From the NCBI GenBank assembly GCA_949825045.1, contig OX463809.1:9327501-9391500 (forward strand): a stretch of 64,000 nucleotides of DNA, in the 5' to 3' direction. Under the pieces are notes generated by a model. It was not told where the DNA came from. It did no database searches and saw nothing but the letters and a program-made list of their open reading frames with translations. The position numbers and the translations under genes were made by a program. Every line of letters begins with the position of its first letter. Position 1 is the first letter of the stretch. Below are positions 18,758 to 29,527 of the stretch, in pieces. Source of the DNA: Argyresthia goedartella (taxonomy: Eukaryota; Arthropoda; Insecta; Lepidoptera; Argyresthiidae).

Positions 18758-21700
18758 TAATGGAGCAAAGGTTCTTGCGTCTGAACTTTTGAAAACCAAC
18801 TACCAGAGTCTATTTGCGATTGAACGTCAATTCCCAATCTGTTACCGAATCGAGTCTTAATTGATTCTGAAATTTCGAAGCGTCTTCGCTTCTTCGCATA
18901 TGTTAGGAACGCTATTAGTCTCTGCATATTCTGGTACTGGAATAATAACACTTTGAATACTTAGGCGCCTGATGTTACCTTTTTACAGCTTGCAACTTAT
19001 CGAATCGAATTGTAAATACAATTGCGTGACTAAACATTATTAGTGTATCCATTGCATCACAGATGAACTCGCAAGACTTTGCTACTAAAGACTTTAGGCT
19101 ACAAGCAAAAATACATCAGTGACCCAAGTTATCCTATTTAAATGCAAATTGCCACTGGACGATCGTTTGGGAGATTTGGCACTGCTCGGTAAACTCCGAG
19201 CACCACAGAAGGAGTGCCAATTCATTGCGTGATGGAGAAGACATTCTTACTTATATAAGTACAAATTACTTATGAACTTTACCCTGGTAGGGACATACCT
19301 AAATGTTTTACATTAACTTTACCTTACGTTGATCACCTACCTACGTATTTTGCTCACTACTGTTCCCCTTTTGGCACTACGTTGGCCTAGATATTAGTGT
19401 GTATGGTCTAAATCATAGTCGCAATGTTTAAGGCAAGGAATTGAAAGTTTTACACAAGTTAGTGCTATGCGAGCAGAACTGTGATTATTTCTAAAAGGAA
19501 ACTGTTACAAGTCTACTTGTCTAAACTGGCAACATTTGTAAGAAAGTATAAGGGATTGTGTCAGATAAAACTTGTACAATTGTAACTTGTTGCTAATCAA
19601 ATGTCTAAAGGAGTAATAGCTCTGTTTACGGCTCCTTTGCAAAGCGTTCCTCCATTCTCTCCTTCGGTAGAAGGTATTTGTTTGATTGTTTTCTCATGGC
19701 CATGTGATAAACAATGACAGTAACATTTTTCTTTTATTATCTCTTAAAACGGTAATATGGTTTTAGTGTTCTTAGAGCTAATAGGTAATTTTATTGCGTA
19801 ACATAGTAATGGGTTCCTTGGACATGTTTTTAAAGAACACGTATCTTTACAATTACTAATGGCGTTGGAATTAAAATTTCCAACACCCACGGTAACACTA
19901 TAATATAAACTTTTTCATGTAATGCTATTTTAATGAAACCCAAACACGTAACAAAGGCTACGTTTCAAAGTTGAATTTAGGTCACACAAAGGAACGCGAA
20001 GCTCAGAGAGACCCCTTAAAAATCAATCAATTAACCTAACCAGCTGGCCTGAAGATTGCCCTTTGTGGGTTCTATAAGCTTTTGAGGCGTAGGCATAGCT
20101 TGGTTTCATACCAAGGAAAATAAATGATAAGCTCATCAGGATTGTTTTACATCTGTGTCGGAAAACTTTTCGTTAAATAATCGCTAAAACAAAAACCTAA
20201 TATCTCAAGAAATACAGTTCTGTGGCAGATAGACGGACGAACGGACAGGCTGGGCACCCAACTTAGAATTCGCCTTTATTTTACGTACAGAGGACTAACA
20301 GAGCAACATAATTTAATATTTTTTATAACGATTACATCAATAACAAGTAATTACATAAATTCCAATACGGTGCAAAATCGTAAAAAATCAGGGATAACCC
20401 GGGAAACCTTTCTGTCGAGCAAAAAAAAAACAAATTACTTTTTTACGAATGCAAGTCAACTTATAATCAACAAGCTGTTATGAAGAAACAATTGCTTGAC
20501 ACTCCTAATTTGCCTAAATCGTCGCTTTAATAGGGTCCCATTAGCATTCATTGTGTCTATCGCATTGCGCTATCAGAAATGCTACTCCCTATAATAAAAC
20601 ATATCGCATATTCTTGAAATCTTGAAATCATTGTTTCTGTAAATGTTCTTCCGCTTTTGTAACCCAATTTTACAATGTACAACTTGGCACTGCCGCCTGT
20701 TCCCGAGAAAAATGGACTTACTCGACAGTGGAAACTGGAAAGAAAACGGGTAACAAAAGTTCCACCGTTAACGGTACCCTAAATTTATGAATTCGAACGT
20801 CATCATCATACCAACCAAACGCCGTTCATAGGGTAAAAGTACGTGATAAAAGTAACGTAAGTATGAAGGTAATAAAGGTTACGTATGTATGTAGGTGATA
20901 AAGGTAGACAGCGCCCCAATTCTACTAACCTATCAGCAGAATACGAAAAAAGGTCATTCCTTTTGGGCAGTGACAGCAAAGGGCCAGTCAACTAATAGGG
21001 CAGCGTGAACCTCGTGGAAAAATATTTTGTTATATTTTTTTTATTGAAAAACACATCAGACAATCTACATTTCATTTCTAAGTATACAGACACATGGTTT
21101 TAAATCTAATATATTATCTTGTAGGCTATTTAGGACAGCATGCTCTGTATTGGACAGCTAAGATAATTATTGTTACCCAACGTTGTATGGCATATCTATC
21201 GCATATGTCACTATTTTCGGTTGATCTCAGCTATAGACCTGGCAATTGTCAACATTTCATTTTTGTTTAGGTAAAAAGATTTAATGTCAATTGAGATATA
21301 TTTGAATGCTTAATACGAAACACATTTAAATATTTTTTTTCCATACATTCGTTTTAAAAATACTTTGAAAATTATTCAGATATCGAGGATGTAGGCATAA
21401 GAACTATAAATACCTTTGCCTAGCATTAAAAAAATACTAGCTGACAGTCGTTTCGGTTCGGTTTGTTTGTGTTTTCAGAAAGAAATACCTGCATAAAACT
21501 AACAGAAGAATAGCACTTTCTACGACTGCAAAAGATATAGCATGTAAGGTGGGCTCATGGCGGGCGTCAACTGAGACGTTCAAACACAGGCAAAGACAAA
21601 GCCTGGACAATGTCATTTTTTATGTTCTGGCAAATCTAACATGGTCCATTATGCCTACATCACCTTTTTCCAAAAACTCAAGATTTAAAAAATTATTTAA

Positions 21701-21930
21701 ATATGAAAAAAAAAATTTTGGAAAATGGTAAAATGAAAATCCCTTAAGCTCTCGACCAACTTTCGAATTATATATCAAAATTAGGGGGTTAATAATTTGA
21801 AATTAATGATTTGAATGCTAATCGGGTTAGAAAAAAACTGACCGATCCACTAGTCACTCAAATGCCTGCGGCTCAGGTTAGTGAAACAGGAGCTCGGTTA
21901 GTGTTTCCGATATCACTGGAATGACACTGG
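18758..21930. other. No supported gene in 3.2 kb
   Basis: AT-rich unique-looking sequence. I checked the longer chance frames on both strands and recognised none. A phrase GACGGACGAACGGACAGGC at 20230-20248 belongs to a widespread low-complexity insect repeat type. Confidence 0.4.
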
Positions 21931-21938
21931 CCCAATTT

Positions 21939-22323
21939 TTATTGTCTTAAAACATAACCTGTAGACTTTTTTACGATCAATTTTACCACAGTATCAATAG
22001 CAGAATCGGGAGCCAGGTTAGGTATTAACTGCTCAGTGTGACGGCTACTATTATACGAGAGAATAGTCGAGTGTGTTTCACAAAGTGCAGCGGAGGCTTC
22101 CGTGGGCTCGGGCTCCGAGGCTCCGCTGCCGCCCATCCGGTGGCTTTATCTCGCAGCATCGTTTGACATACTTCCAGTAGCAACCCTTTTTGTTCCGCCA
22201 CACGTAATTCCGCTCGATTCTCTCGGTTCCACTGGGAAGATCCGCGGTGGGTTGTCCACTTGGATCCACCAGATGGTTTGGTGGACTTTCGTGTCACGAA
22301 GGCCGATTTCAGGGGCGTCATAA
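21939..22323 (-). other. GC-rich segment with overlapping open frames, unrecognised
   Basis: The stretch is clearly less AT-rich than its flanks. Two overlapping minus-strand frames exist, one (22269-22078) with YVWRNKKGCYWKYVKRCC and one (22321-22025) rich in Ser, Arg and Ala. Neither matches a family I know. It could be a TE coding remnant or a host exon. Confidence 0.25.
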
Positions 22324-24339
22324 GTAAACTAATGAAATAATGCGTTTGTAAATATAACCTGATATCCGAAAGCTCTATTTTTAATCTTGTCTTTTTAATA
22401 GTTTAGTTAGTTGAGTTCTTGTAAGGCTTGTGCGTCCGTAGTTGCCCTCATTAACTGGGAGGTGGACGTATAAAAAGCATCATTGCTACACGAGATATCT
22501 TAGATAACCCGGTTAAGAAAAGCGATACTATAGATAGATGAGAAACTAATTTGTCTGGCTGGTACCGTTTCACTCAGGCAAAAAAAGAGGTCTAAAGATT
22601 TAACGTTACAGTTTGTATTTTATAGAAAGATGACAATGCAATGGGTCTTAGTGAACCAACCGTTTTAAACTTTCAGTTTTCCTGCTTATGTCCACTTGAG
22701 TCTTAGAAGTGGTAGTGAGGGTTCTTGTCATCGTCCGTTGGTATCAATTTAGTGGCTGTGTGTCACTCTCTCTAGTTTTCTTTAAATCCAACAATAAGTG
22801 CGCGAATGAGTAACAGAGTAATAATAAATAAATAATAAACAAAGTAATAAACGAAGAAAATAATAAGGTACACCTGCAGGAAATGCTTAAAATAAATGAT
22901 GGCAAAATAAATGACCATATCTCGGACTTATCCCGCTCGGAGGTTGGTTGGTACAGTTGATCGCGCCGATAAAAAAACCTCAGACTGCACATCACTCATC
23001 CTAAATATACCGTTATATTGCCTACGTGTAGGCTGAATAATTTAATACCTGTGCCATGTGACCAAAAAAATATTGTGCTTGCTTGTTCAAGCAAGGAGGA
23101 TGTATTTGGATTCGACGAATTTGAACGAAACTTTTTGGGAAGGCTTCTCCCTCCACCGCACTTAATACTGTCTCGTGATGTTAGGGCGGAAATCATCTCA
23201 TGAGAACTAAGACGTAATTTTTTGACAGTCCTTGAAACTTCAGCTTTTATTGTCACAAAGTGAAATAACGGATCCCATTGTGCGGAAAAGATAAAACTAT
23301 GAAAACTATGAAAAAACGCGATTTCCCTGTTATGAGACCTAGTTAGATCGATTTTTCCTCCCCAAAAACCCGTACATATCTAATTTCATCAAATACTTTA
23401 GCGCCGTTTTCGCTCGTTTAATAGCTTAGTTGGCTCGGCGACGGCCTTCGGTTTACGGCCTCGCACATTTAGTGGATATTAGCGGAGTACTGTGTTTTTA
23501 ATAGACACACCAAATATTTCATTTAAACGGTACATAGTTTGAAAATGTTGCCTTCATTTATTTACTAGATTTCCTGCCAAGGTATTTATATAGATAACAA
23601 TAGGAAATTAAAATTCATAAATAGTAATAATGCATTAAGATAAATTTGTATGCATCAGAATGAGCTGATTCCTTATTATTTTTTTAATTTCAAAAGCGAT
23701 CTCACAATTTCAGTTGAAATCCTCACTCATAATAAATCATGAAAATAATTACTTTGTTTTACGATGTTAAGAAACTAAGTCGAATTACGGAAATTCTTAA
23801 TTACATAGCACTTTCAAATAAAATTTTATAGATAATTATGTTAAGTGCCCTATGCGTGACCTATAAAGTATTATAAGGGAATCTAATAGATGAATATTCA
23901 GCTATAAAATTACCCCAGTAGTTCCTAATATGTTAATAAATTGCTTATTTTCATAAATACAGCAGCAGGCAGGCAGATATCGATAATAATGATGTCCATC
24001 TGTCAAAGTTTAATCTCCAATTTCAAACCTATACCATTGTCCAGGTTGAAACACCTGATGTGAACAATGACATAGAAAACAACACACATAGAAAAATTCG
24101 CCAAAAATGTAGTCACGTAGTATCGATTCGATCAGACTAAGCTCTTCGGATCTCATAGCTGATTCGTCTCATCTCCTTTACAGAATTCCGTACCCAGTGG
24201 GTGACCCTATTACTAAGCCACCGCTATCCGTCTGTCTGTCTGTCTATCCGTCATCGGACTCCATCTGATGAACCGAAATAGGTAGAGAGTGGAAATTGTC
24301 ACAAGGCAAGTGCTGTCGACTAAGGCCGACACGTTTTAA
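22324..24339. other. No supported gene; (GTCT)n run
   Basis: A (GTCT)n tract is at about 24228-24245, next to TTCCGTACCCAGTGGG, a phrase of a common lepidopteran dispersed repeat. The frame at 23018-23203 is open but unrecognised. Confidence 0.4.
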
Positions 24340-24800
24340 GCCAGCCGTCAACTCCTGTCGACGTGCAGTGAAAGCGCTCTAAATTGGGTAAGCGAATTTA
24401 AGTATCTGCGGCACTTAGTGAACGAATATCTGAAGGATGAGTCAGATATGGCGAGGGAGCGTGAGGCGTTGGCAGATAGAAGTAAAATGATGGCTCCCAG
24501 ATTTGCTCGGTGCTCGATACAAGTAAAGATTTTTTTAAAGCATATTGCCAATCCTTGTACACCTTGACAGAAGACTTTCAGCGCTCTACGCGTCCAATAT
24601 AATAGCGCCTTCAGGTGGTTGGGGCCACCGCATTTCTGCTTCAGCGATTTTTGCTAATGCGCGCACTGGTGGCTTCCACGCTATAATGAGGAAAGGAGCT
24701 GCATCATTGCTATAGGCAGAATGCGCGAGAGCGACAACGCGATCCTCAAAGCATTTGTAAAGAGATGGATAACCAAGTTATCCACCATTTGGTGAAAATG
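24340..24800 (+). pseudogene. LINE C-terminal remnant
   Basis: Across three frames the plus strand reads LNWVSEFKYLRHLVNEYLKD, MAREREALADRSKMMAPRFA, NARTGGFHAIMRKGAASLL. These are consecutive blocks of the post-RT region of one non-LTR retrotransposon lineage common in insects. Frameshifts near 24535 and 24600, and several stops, make it a fossil. The 5' portion is absent. Confidence 0.65.
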
Positions 24801-25135
24801 TTAATTTAATTTTAGTTCTATAATATTGGTTTTTGTTATTGTAAAAGTATATTTTAAATAAAAAAAATATTATATTTTTTTTGTTGTTTTATTGTCCTTT
24901 TTTCCTTAAGTTGTTTCTACGATGGTAAGGACGGTGTCCTACCTGCACTTCACCTTTTTTTCTTTTACATATGTTATTTTCTACATATGTTATAAGTACT
25001 TTATCTTATAGGTGCCAGTACCGCCAGAATAAATATGATGGTCCGTTGTAATTTATCATCATTATAATGATCTGTAAACAGAGCTAAAACTTGCTAAATG
25101 CCTTTTGTACCAATATCGAATAACGATCTGAAACT

Positions 25136-25370
25136 ACCAGATGTGGTCTGGGTCGAGGACTTATGGTTGCCTCATGCCCGCGGCGTCAACTCGGGGGGTA
25201 ACGTCCCCCCCCCCGGTCTTGGGTGGCCCCTACTTGTCAGGGACCTCGCGTGGCCTTCGTTGTGCCGCGCTTTCGCTGTCTATTGGCATACATTGGCGAC
25301 AGCGGTGCGGGAGCTTCTTCTTCTTCACTGTGCCGTGCTTTCGCTCTCTTCTGCGGACTTACATTGGCGA
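25136..25370 (+). mobile_element. 235-bp retroposon fragment flanked by 11-bp duplications
   Basis: GATCTGAAACT occurs at 25125-25135 and again at 25371-25381, bracketing GC-rich sequence that begins ACCAGATGTGGTCTGGG and includes a run of C (25205-25214). The sharp duplication supports a target-primed insertion of a short retroposon piece. The host sequence around it is the edge of MITE copy B. Confidence 0.65.
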
Positions 25371-25466
25371 GATCTGAAACTGGTACATCGCGTGAAGTCG
25401 GAGGATAATTGTAGGCTACTCCGGGACGTTCTGAATACATCGATGGAGTATGAACAACAAACTACT

Positions 25467-25804
25467 AGATTATCTCTACACATATCATAAGCTCTCTTAG
25501 ATGTGTTTAGGAACAGCATGTTCACATGTTCGGGGCATTGTGGCATTGATCATTGCTCTGAACTTATTTAGTTTCTTCAGTAGTACCAATTTCACAGACA
25601 AACTAGGGGCGGCAAGCAAGCGAGCGTCGGCGCACAAAATTTGAATGTCATAATATGTCGAACATTATGGTCATAAAAATAAGTCATAATGTATCAATAT
25701 TCAGATAAGAAATGAGTTTTTACCAAGTAGTATATCATTATGCTGGTCGTAACGTGCGGTTTTCGGACGCAGTAAAGAGGGTTTATGATACGTGTGTAGA
25801 TAAT
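25467..25804. repeat. TTATCTACAC MITE family, copy B
   Basis: Left end CTACACATATCATAAGCTCT near 25477, right end GGGTTTATGATACGTGTGTA near 25780. Internal match to copies A and C through GGCATTGTGGCATTGA-like sequence and ATTTGAATGTCATAATATGT. It lacks the second module of copies A and C. Confidence 0.8.
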
Positions 25805-26603
25805 TAACCATCGATATTGGTAAGTATGAATAATAGCCGGTTAGTATGCATAATAACTGAATCATTATCTTGACCTTAGCATATATATTAATTGAATTGA
25901 ATTGGCATGACCTTATTAATTAACTGATATTCTAATAAGTATCTGTAATGTTCTGCGAATTACTTGATTACCAAATAATGATTTCTTATATGATTCAGGC
26001 TATTTGAGGCACCAGCGCTTTGTCTGTCATATCCTGAATTGACGATGGTATGAAAATATACGTATTTCTTTTTAATTTATTTTATGAAATTATAGACTAT
26101 TTTATGAAACAAATTTGAATATTGCTATATTCAAATTATTCTATCTGTTATTTGATAATAAAAGATGTACTTTTTAAAATTATGTTTAAAATAATACGCC
26201 TAGTGACATCACTTGACATTACAAGTAACGGGTACTTGCAGCTGGTTGTTTCTTTATTCTTCTAATTAAACAAATGACGGTAATAATAACTGTTCAACTA
26301 TAAAATTATGAACATTGTTTTACAGTTTTTACCTATATTTAGCACAGGTCTCAATTATAAAACATTAAAGGTTTAAGGTGGCTTATTCTTCTCCCTGAAT
26401 GGGCCTTGAACCCATTTATTACACTAGGCATGGTTGCTTTGTTCTAATCTATATACATACAAATGCTGCCTAAAAAGGATATATAATGAGCCTATAATCG
26501 AAATAAAATAAAGAATCCGCAAAGTGCATCGTCAATTAAAATAATCTAAGTAACAAATAATTTAAAACTATACACGCATATAAACTGAATACAATAAAAA
26601 AAC
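25805..26603. other. No supported gene
   Basis: AT-rich, with TTGAATTGAATTGG simple sequence near 25895. Nothing recognised. Confidence 0.4.
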
Positions 26604-26997
26604 ACAATACTAAACAAATAAACCACCCCAGGACAAGCCAGACCCAAAGGTACCCATCACGCTGGCAGCATTACCGCGCTGCACGGCGAGTGAGATCCTT
26701 TGGATCAGGAACGCTCCGGAAACATTGTCAAAACCTCGGTCCCTCAGGCGTCGCCCAATGTCCTTGACAAATATCTTGCCCTGAGCACCCCAAATACCCG
26801 TGGTCTCGACGGCCAAGGGAACAAACAGGTAGCTTCCCATCAGCTGTGCGTATTTTAGGCATTTCTGCCGCGCCGCCGACTCCGCTGCAGCCCCAGGTGT
26901 CGCCATGGTGGAGCCAATGTGGGATGCCGCGAACGTGCACACACAAGTAGCATCCCACAAAAGGCAACAACCTCTCTCCCACGGTATCAAGGTGAGA
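26604..26997 (-). pseudogene. Retroelement C-terminal domain, distal half (split by Gypsy element 1)
   Basis: The frame reads LLWDATCVCTFAASHI, a Gly/Ala-rich stretch AATPGAAAESAARQ-like, VPLAVETTGIWG and QRISLAVQRGNAASVMG. This is the last domain of a non-LTR reverse-transcriptase protein lineage known from many invertebrates. Its N-terminal continuation lies beyond the LTR element at 33496-34080 in the same orientation. Codons on either side of the CCGT duplication are continuous. Confidence 0.7.
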
Positions 26998-27001
26998 CCG
27001 T

Positions 27002-27748
27002 TGTAACGTTGTAAGTTACCGTTGTCTTCACTCTATCATTAACTGGTCTTATTTTAAATTTAAGTAGTAATTCTCTTAATAAAACTACCAAATGAGGCTA
27101 GTAATCACAGTATTAATTTTCACGCGCTGTACTAGCAACATTCCACTGTTGACAACTCACTCGCTCTGCTATGATTGGCCCGTTTTAAACTAACTAGCCG
27201 TGACCGCAACTTGACTTTGCGGCGCCGGCGTCATTCCGAAAACTCACTCAGCACTATACGCACGTCCGTCCTACTGGCGCTCTGTAACGGTCCCTTTTTA
27301 CCGTACGCCGACGAACGACTCTAAACAGTAATTACTTACGTTTAATCATAACGTACTACTAGTAGTTACGTTTTAGTTTTGTCTGTGCTTCATATTAACC
27401 CCGATTGAGTTCGGGGTTCCTGGCACCTCTTCGGGATCACCGCTTTTCCTCGCTACCCTACGGTTTCCCGGTTCCTGGCACCTCTTCGGGATCACCGCTT
27501 TTCCTCGCTACCCTACGGTTTCCCGGTTCCTGACACCGCTTCGGGCTAACCTGCTTCCCTGCTCCGGCTGCATTCGGACCGTTACTTCTCCGACGTCAGC
27601 GGCACTCCGACTACGGCAAAACCCGCAGGGAAGATTCGTTGCTGCGTAACCAGGGTCAGACTACATTTGGAGAACCCACGTTAAATAAAATTTCTTGTTG
27701 GCTACCTATTTGGAATCTTTTTATTCCTCTCCAAGTAGGGACGTCACA
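27002..27748 (+). repeat. 5' LTR of Gypsy element 1
   Basis: 747 bp, TG...CA type. It contains a 55-bp unit (GGTTCCTGGCACCTCTTCGG...) repeated in tandem at 27415-27469 and 27470-27524, plus a partial third. AATAAAATTTCTTG near 27684 suits polyadenylation. Confidence 0.95.
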
Positions 27749-27765
27749 GTGGCGCCCATAACGTG
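27749..27765 (+). promoter_or_regulatory. Primer-binding site of Gypsy element 1
   Basis: TGGCGCCCATAACG begins two bases after the LTR end, in the position and TGG-led form of a site for a tRNA 3' end. The tRNA was not identified. Confidence 0.75.
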
Positions 27766-28264
27766 GTTAGTCTGGCCTTGCTTACGCTGTAAGTAGTTAG
27801 TTGTTTGTGTGTGCGTGTTTTTGTAAACGTTTACCTGTGTTGTAATTTTGGTTTTGCTTAGCAACTTCTGTGTACGTGGTTATTATTCAAACTTTTAAAT
27901 TGTAGTGTTTTTTTCAAATTCCTACGTTGGTTTTAATTTCTCGTTCTCTTATAAAAAAATTAACCACCTACCCACTAGTTGCAATATTTTTATTTGCAGT
28001 TTTAACATATATATTTTTTTCTACATCGTCATTCACTTCATTCATACCGTCAAAACCTAACGTACATAAATCATTTTGTAACAGAACGGAGACTAATTAG
28101 TAGCGTCATTTTCAATTCCTTGATTTCTCTTCCTGTGCTGTCCCGGGAAATCAAAAAAGAATACGGCAGTTGCATTTCCTCCTGTGCATGTCGTAAGAGG
28201 CGACTAAAGGAATCAGTACACTTTCACTACTCATCTCTTTGGTATTTATTATTTGAGCTGCATC

Positions 28265-29527
28265 ATGTCTTTTCAAATTAAGTTTCTCTCTCTAAACAAA
28301 GCAGAACTGGAGTACGAAGTTGCCATCAGAGGTGAAAACCCAGGCACTACCGTAGAAATTTTACGTAAACAAATAACTAAACTTGTGACAGAATACCCGT
28401 CAGAGGACGTTCTGTTATCTCACCTTGAACCTAAGGACGACTTACTTGCAGTCGTCAAAATCTTGGACAAAGTGCAATCTACTCTTGACGGACCTGCACC
28501 AGATAGATCCTCTCTTCTTAGGACACAAAATCTGATGCACCATGTCTATCACAGATTAAGTCGGGTACCTACGGATGAAAAGTTCGAAACGGGCCATGAT
28601 CAACTGTCGGAGATTTACCGAAAATATTATTCGAAGATCCTAGCTCTCTTATCACAAGCAAAGGATCCCCTTTCAATATCTTCCTCGTCTAATACTGCGT
28701 GTAGGGAATCAACGCCATCTGTTAGTGGCGCGAGCGTGATTTCTGTAACTTGCGAGCGTAGCAATACTTCCGAACTTAGTAAATTGAAGTACGACGGGAA
28801 ATCATGTGTTCGGGCTTTTATCGAAAGGGTTTCGGAACTGTGTCAGGCCAGAAATATTTCGGACTCCAAACTTCTGTCCTATGCAACGGAAATTTTCACC
28901 GATCAAGCATTGCACTGGTTCCGAAGTATAAGAGATAGCGTTAACAACTGGTCGGATCTCAAATCTCTGTTGTTAGAGGATTTCAGCCAAACTGACTATG
29001 ATTATCGTCTACTTTCTGAAATTAGGGCTCGCACTCAGGGCGAATCAGAAACGATAACCATTTATCTTTCCATAATGGCAGGAATGTTTTCGCGCTTATC
29101 GAAACAATTATCCGAAGAGGACAAATTAGAGATACTATTGCACAATATCCGGCCATGTTATGCGAGTACGTTGGCCTCGGCAACTCAGATTGTGGATATT
29201 GGGGTATTGAGAACGTTGTGCAAAAATTACGAAAATATACAAACCCGTATGTCACACTTTCGCGAGCCACCAACGATTACCACACACACACTAGCACCCG
29301 AATTTGCTTACAAGCCATGTAAGACGAAATCTGACAACCATGTCTCTGCGATCGCTCCTGCAACAACTGTAAAGTCAAATAACTTTTGTCTAAGATGCCG
29401 CTCTAACACTCACGATCTTCGTCAGTGTAAGGTTAGTCGTGACGTCATCGTCTGTTTTGGGTGCGGTAATAAAGGTGTAAAGAAACCTGAATGCCCTAAA
29501 TGTACTCCTACCGTTCAAAAAAACTAA
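28265..29527 (+). CDS. gag: Gag polyprotein of Gypsy element 1 (420 aa)
   Basis: Structural protein that forms the particle packaging element RNA. The ATG at 28265 (MSFQIKFLSLNK) is the first ATG of the frame, 517 bp after the LTR. A Retrotrans_gag-like region lies at residues 185-310 (LKYDGKSCVRAFIERV, ALHWFRS, LLEDFSQTDYDYRLLSEI). Two nucleic-acid-binding knuckles close it: CLRCRSNTHDLRQC is a regular CCHC, while CFGCGNKGVKKPEC has Val in place of His. The TAA at 29525 directly follows a frameshift heptamer, so most product is Gag and a fraction is Gag-Pol. No stop or frame break inside. Confidence 0.9.
   Translation: MSFQIKFLSLNKAELEYEVAIRGENPGTTVEILRKQITKLVTEYPSEDVLLSHLEPKDDLLAVVKILDKVQSTLDGPAPDRSSLLRTQNLMHHVYHRLSRVPTDEKFETGHDQLSEIYRKYYSKILALLSQAKDPLSISSSSNTACRESTPSVSGASVISVTCERSNTSELSKLKYDGKSCVRAFIERVSELCQARNISDSKLLSYATEIFTDQALHWFRSIRDSVNNWSDLKSLLLEDFSQTDYDYRLLSEIRARTQGESETITIYLSIMAGMFSRLSKQLSEEDKLEILLHNIRPCYASTLASATQIVDIGVLRTLCKNYENIQTRMSHFREPPTITTHTLAPEFAYKPCKTKSDNHVSAIAPATTVKSNNFCLRCRSNTHDLRQCKVSRDVIVCFGCGNKGVKKPECPKCTPTVQKN

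Noticed and set aside
26728..26982. Alternative 84-codon frame over the retroelement domain
   Set aside because: The neighbouring frame carries the recognisable QRISLAVQRGNAASV motif and joins the upstream half; this one does not.
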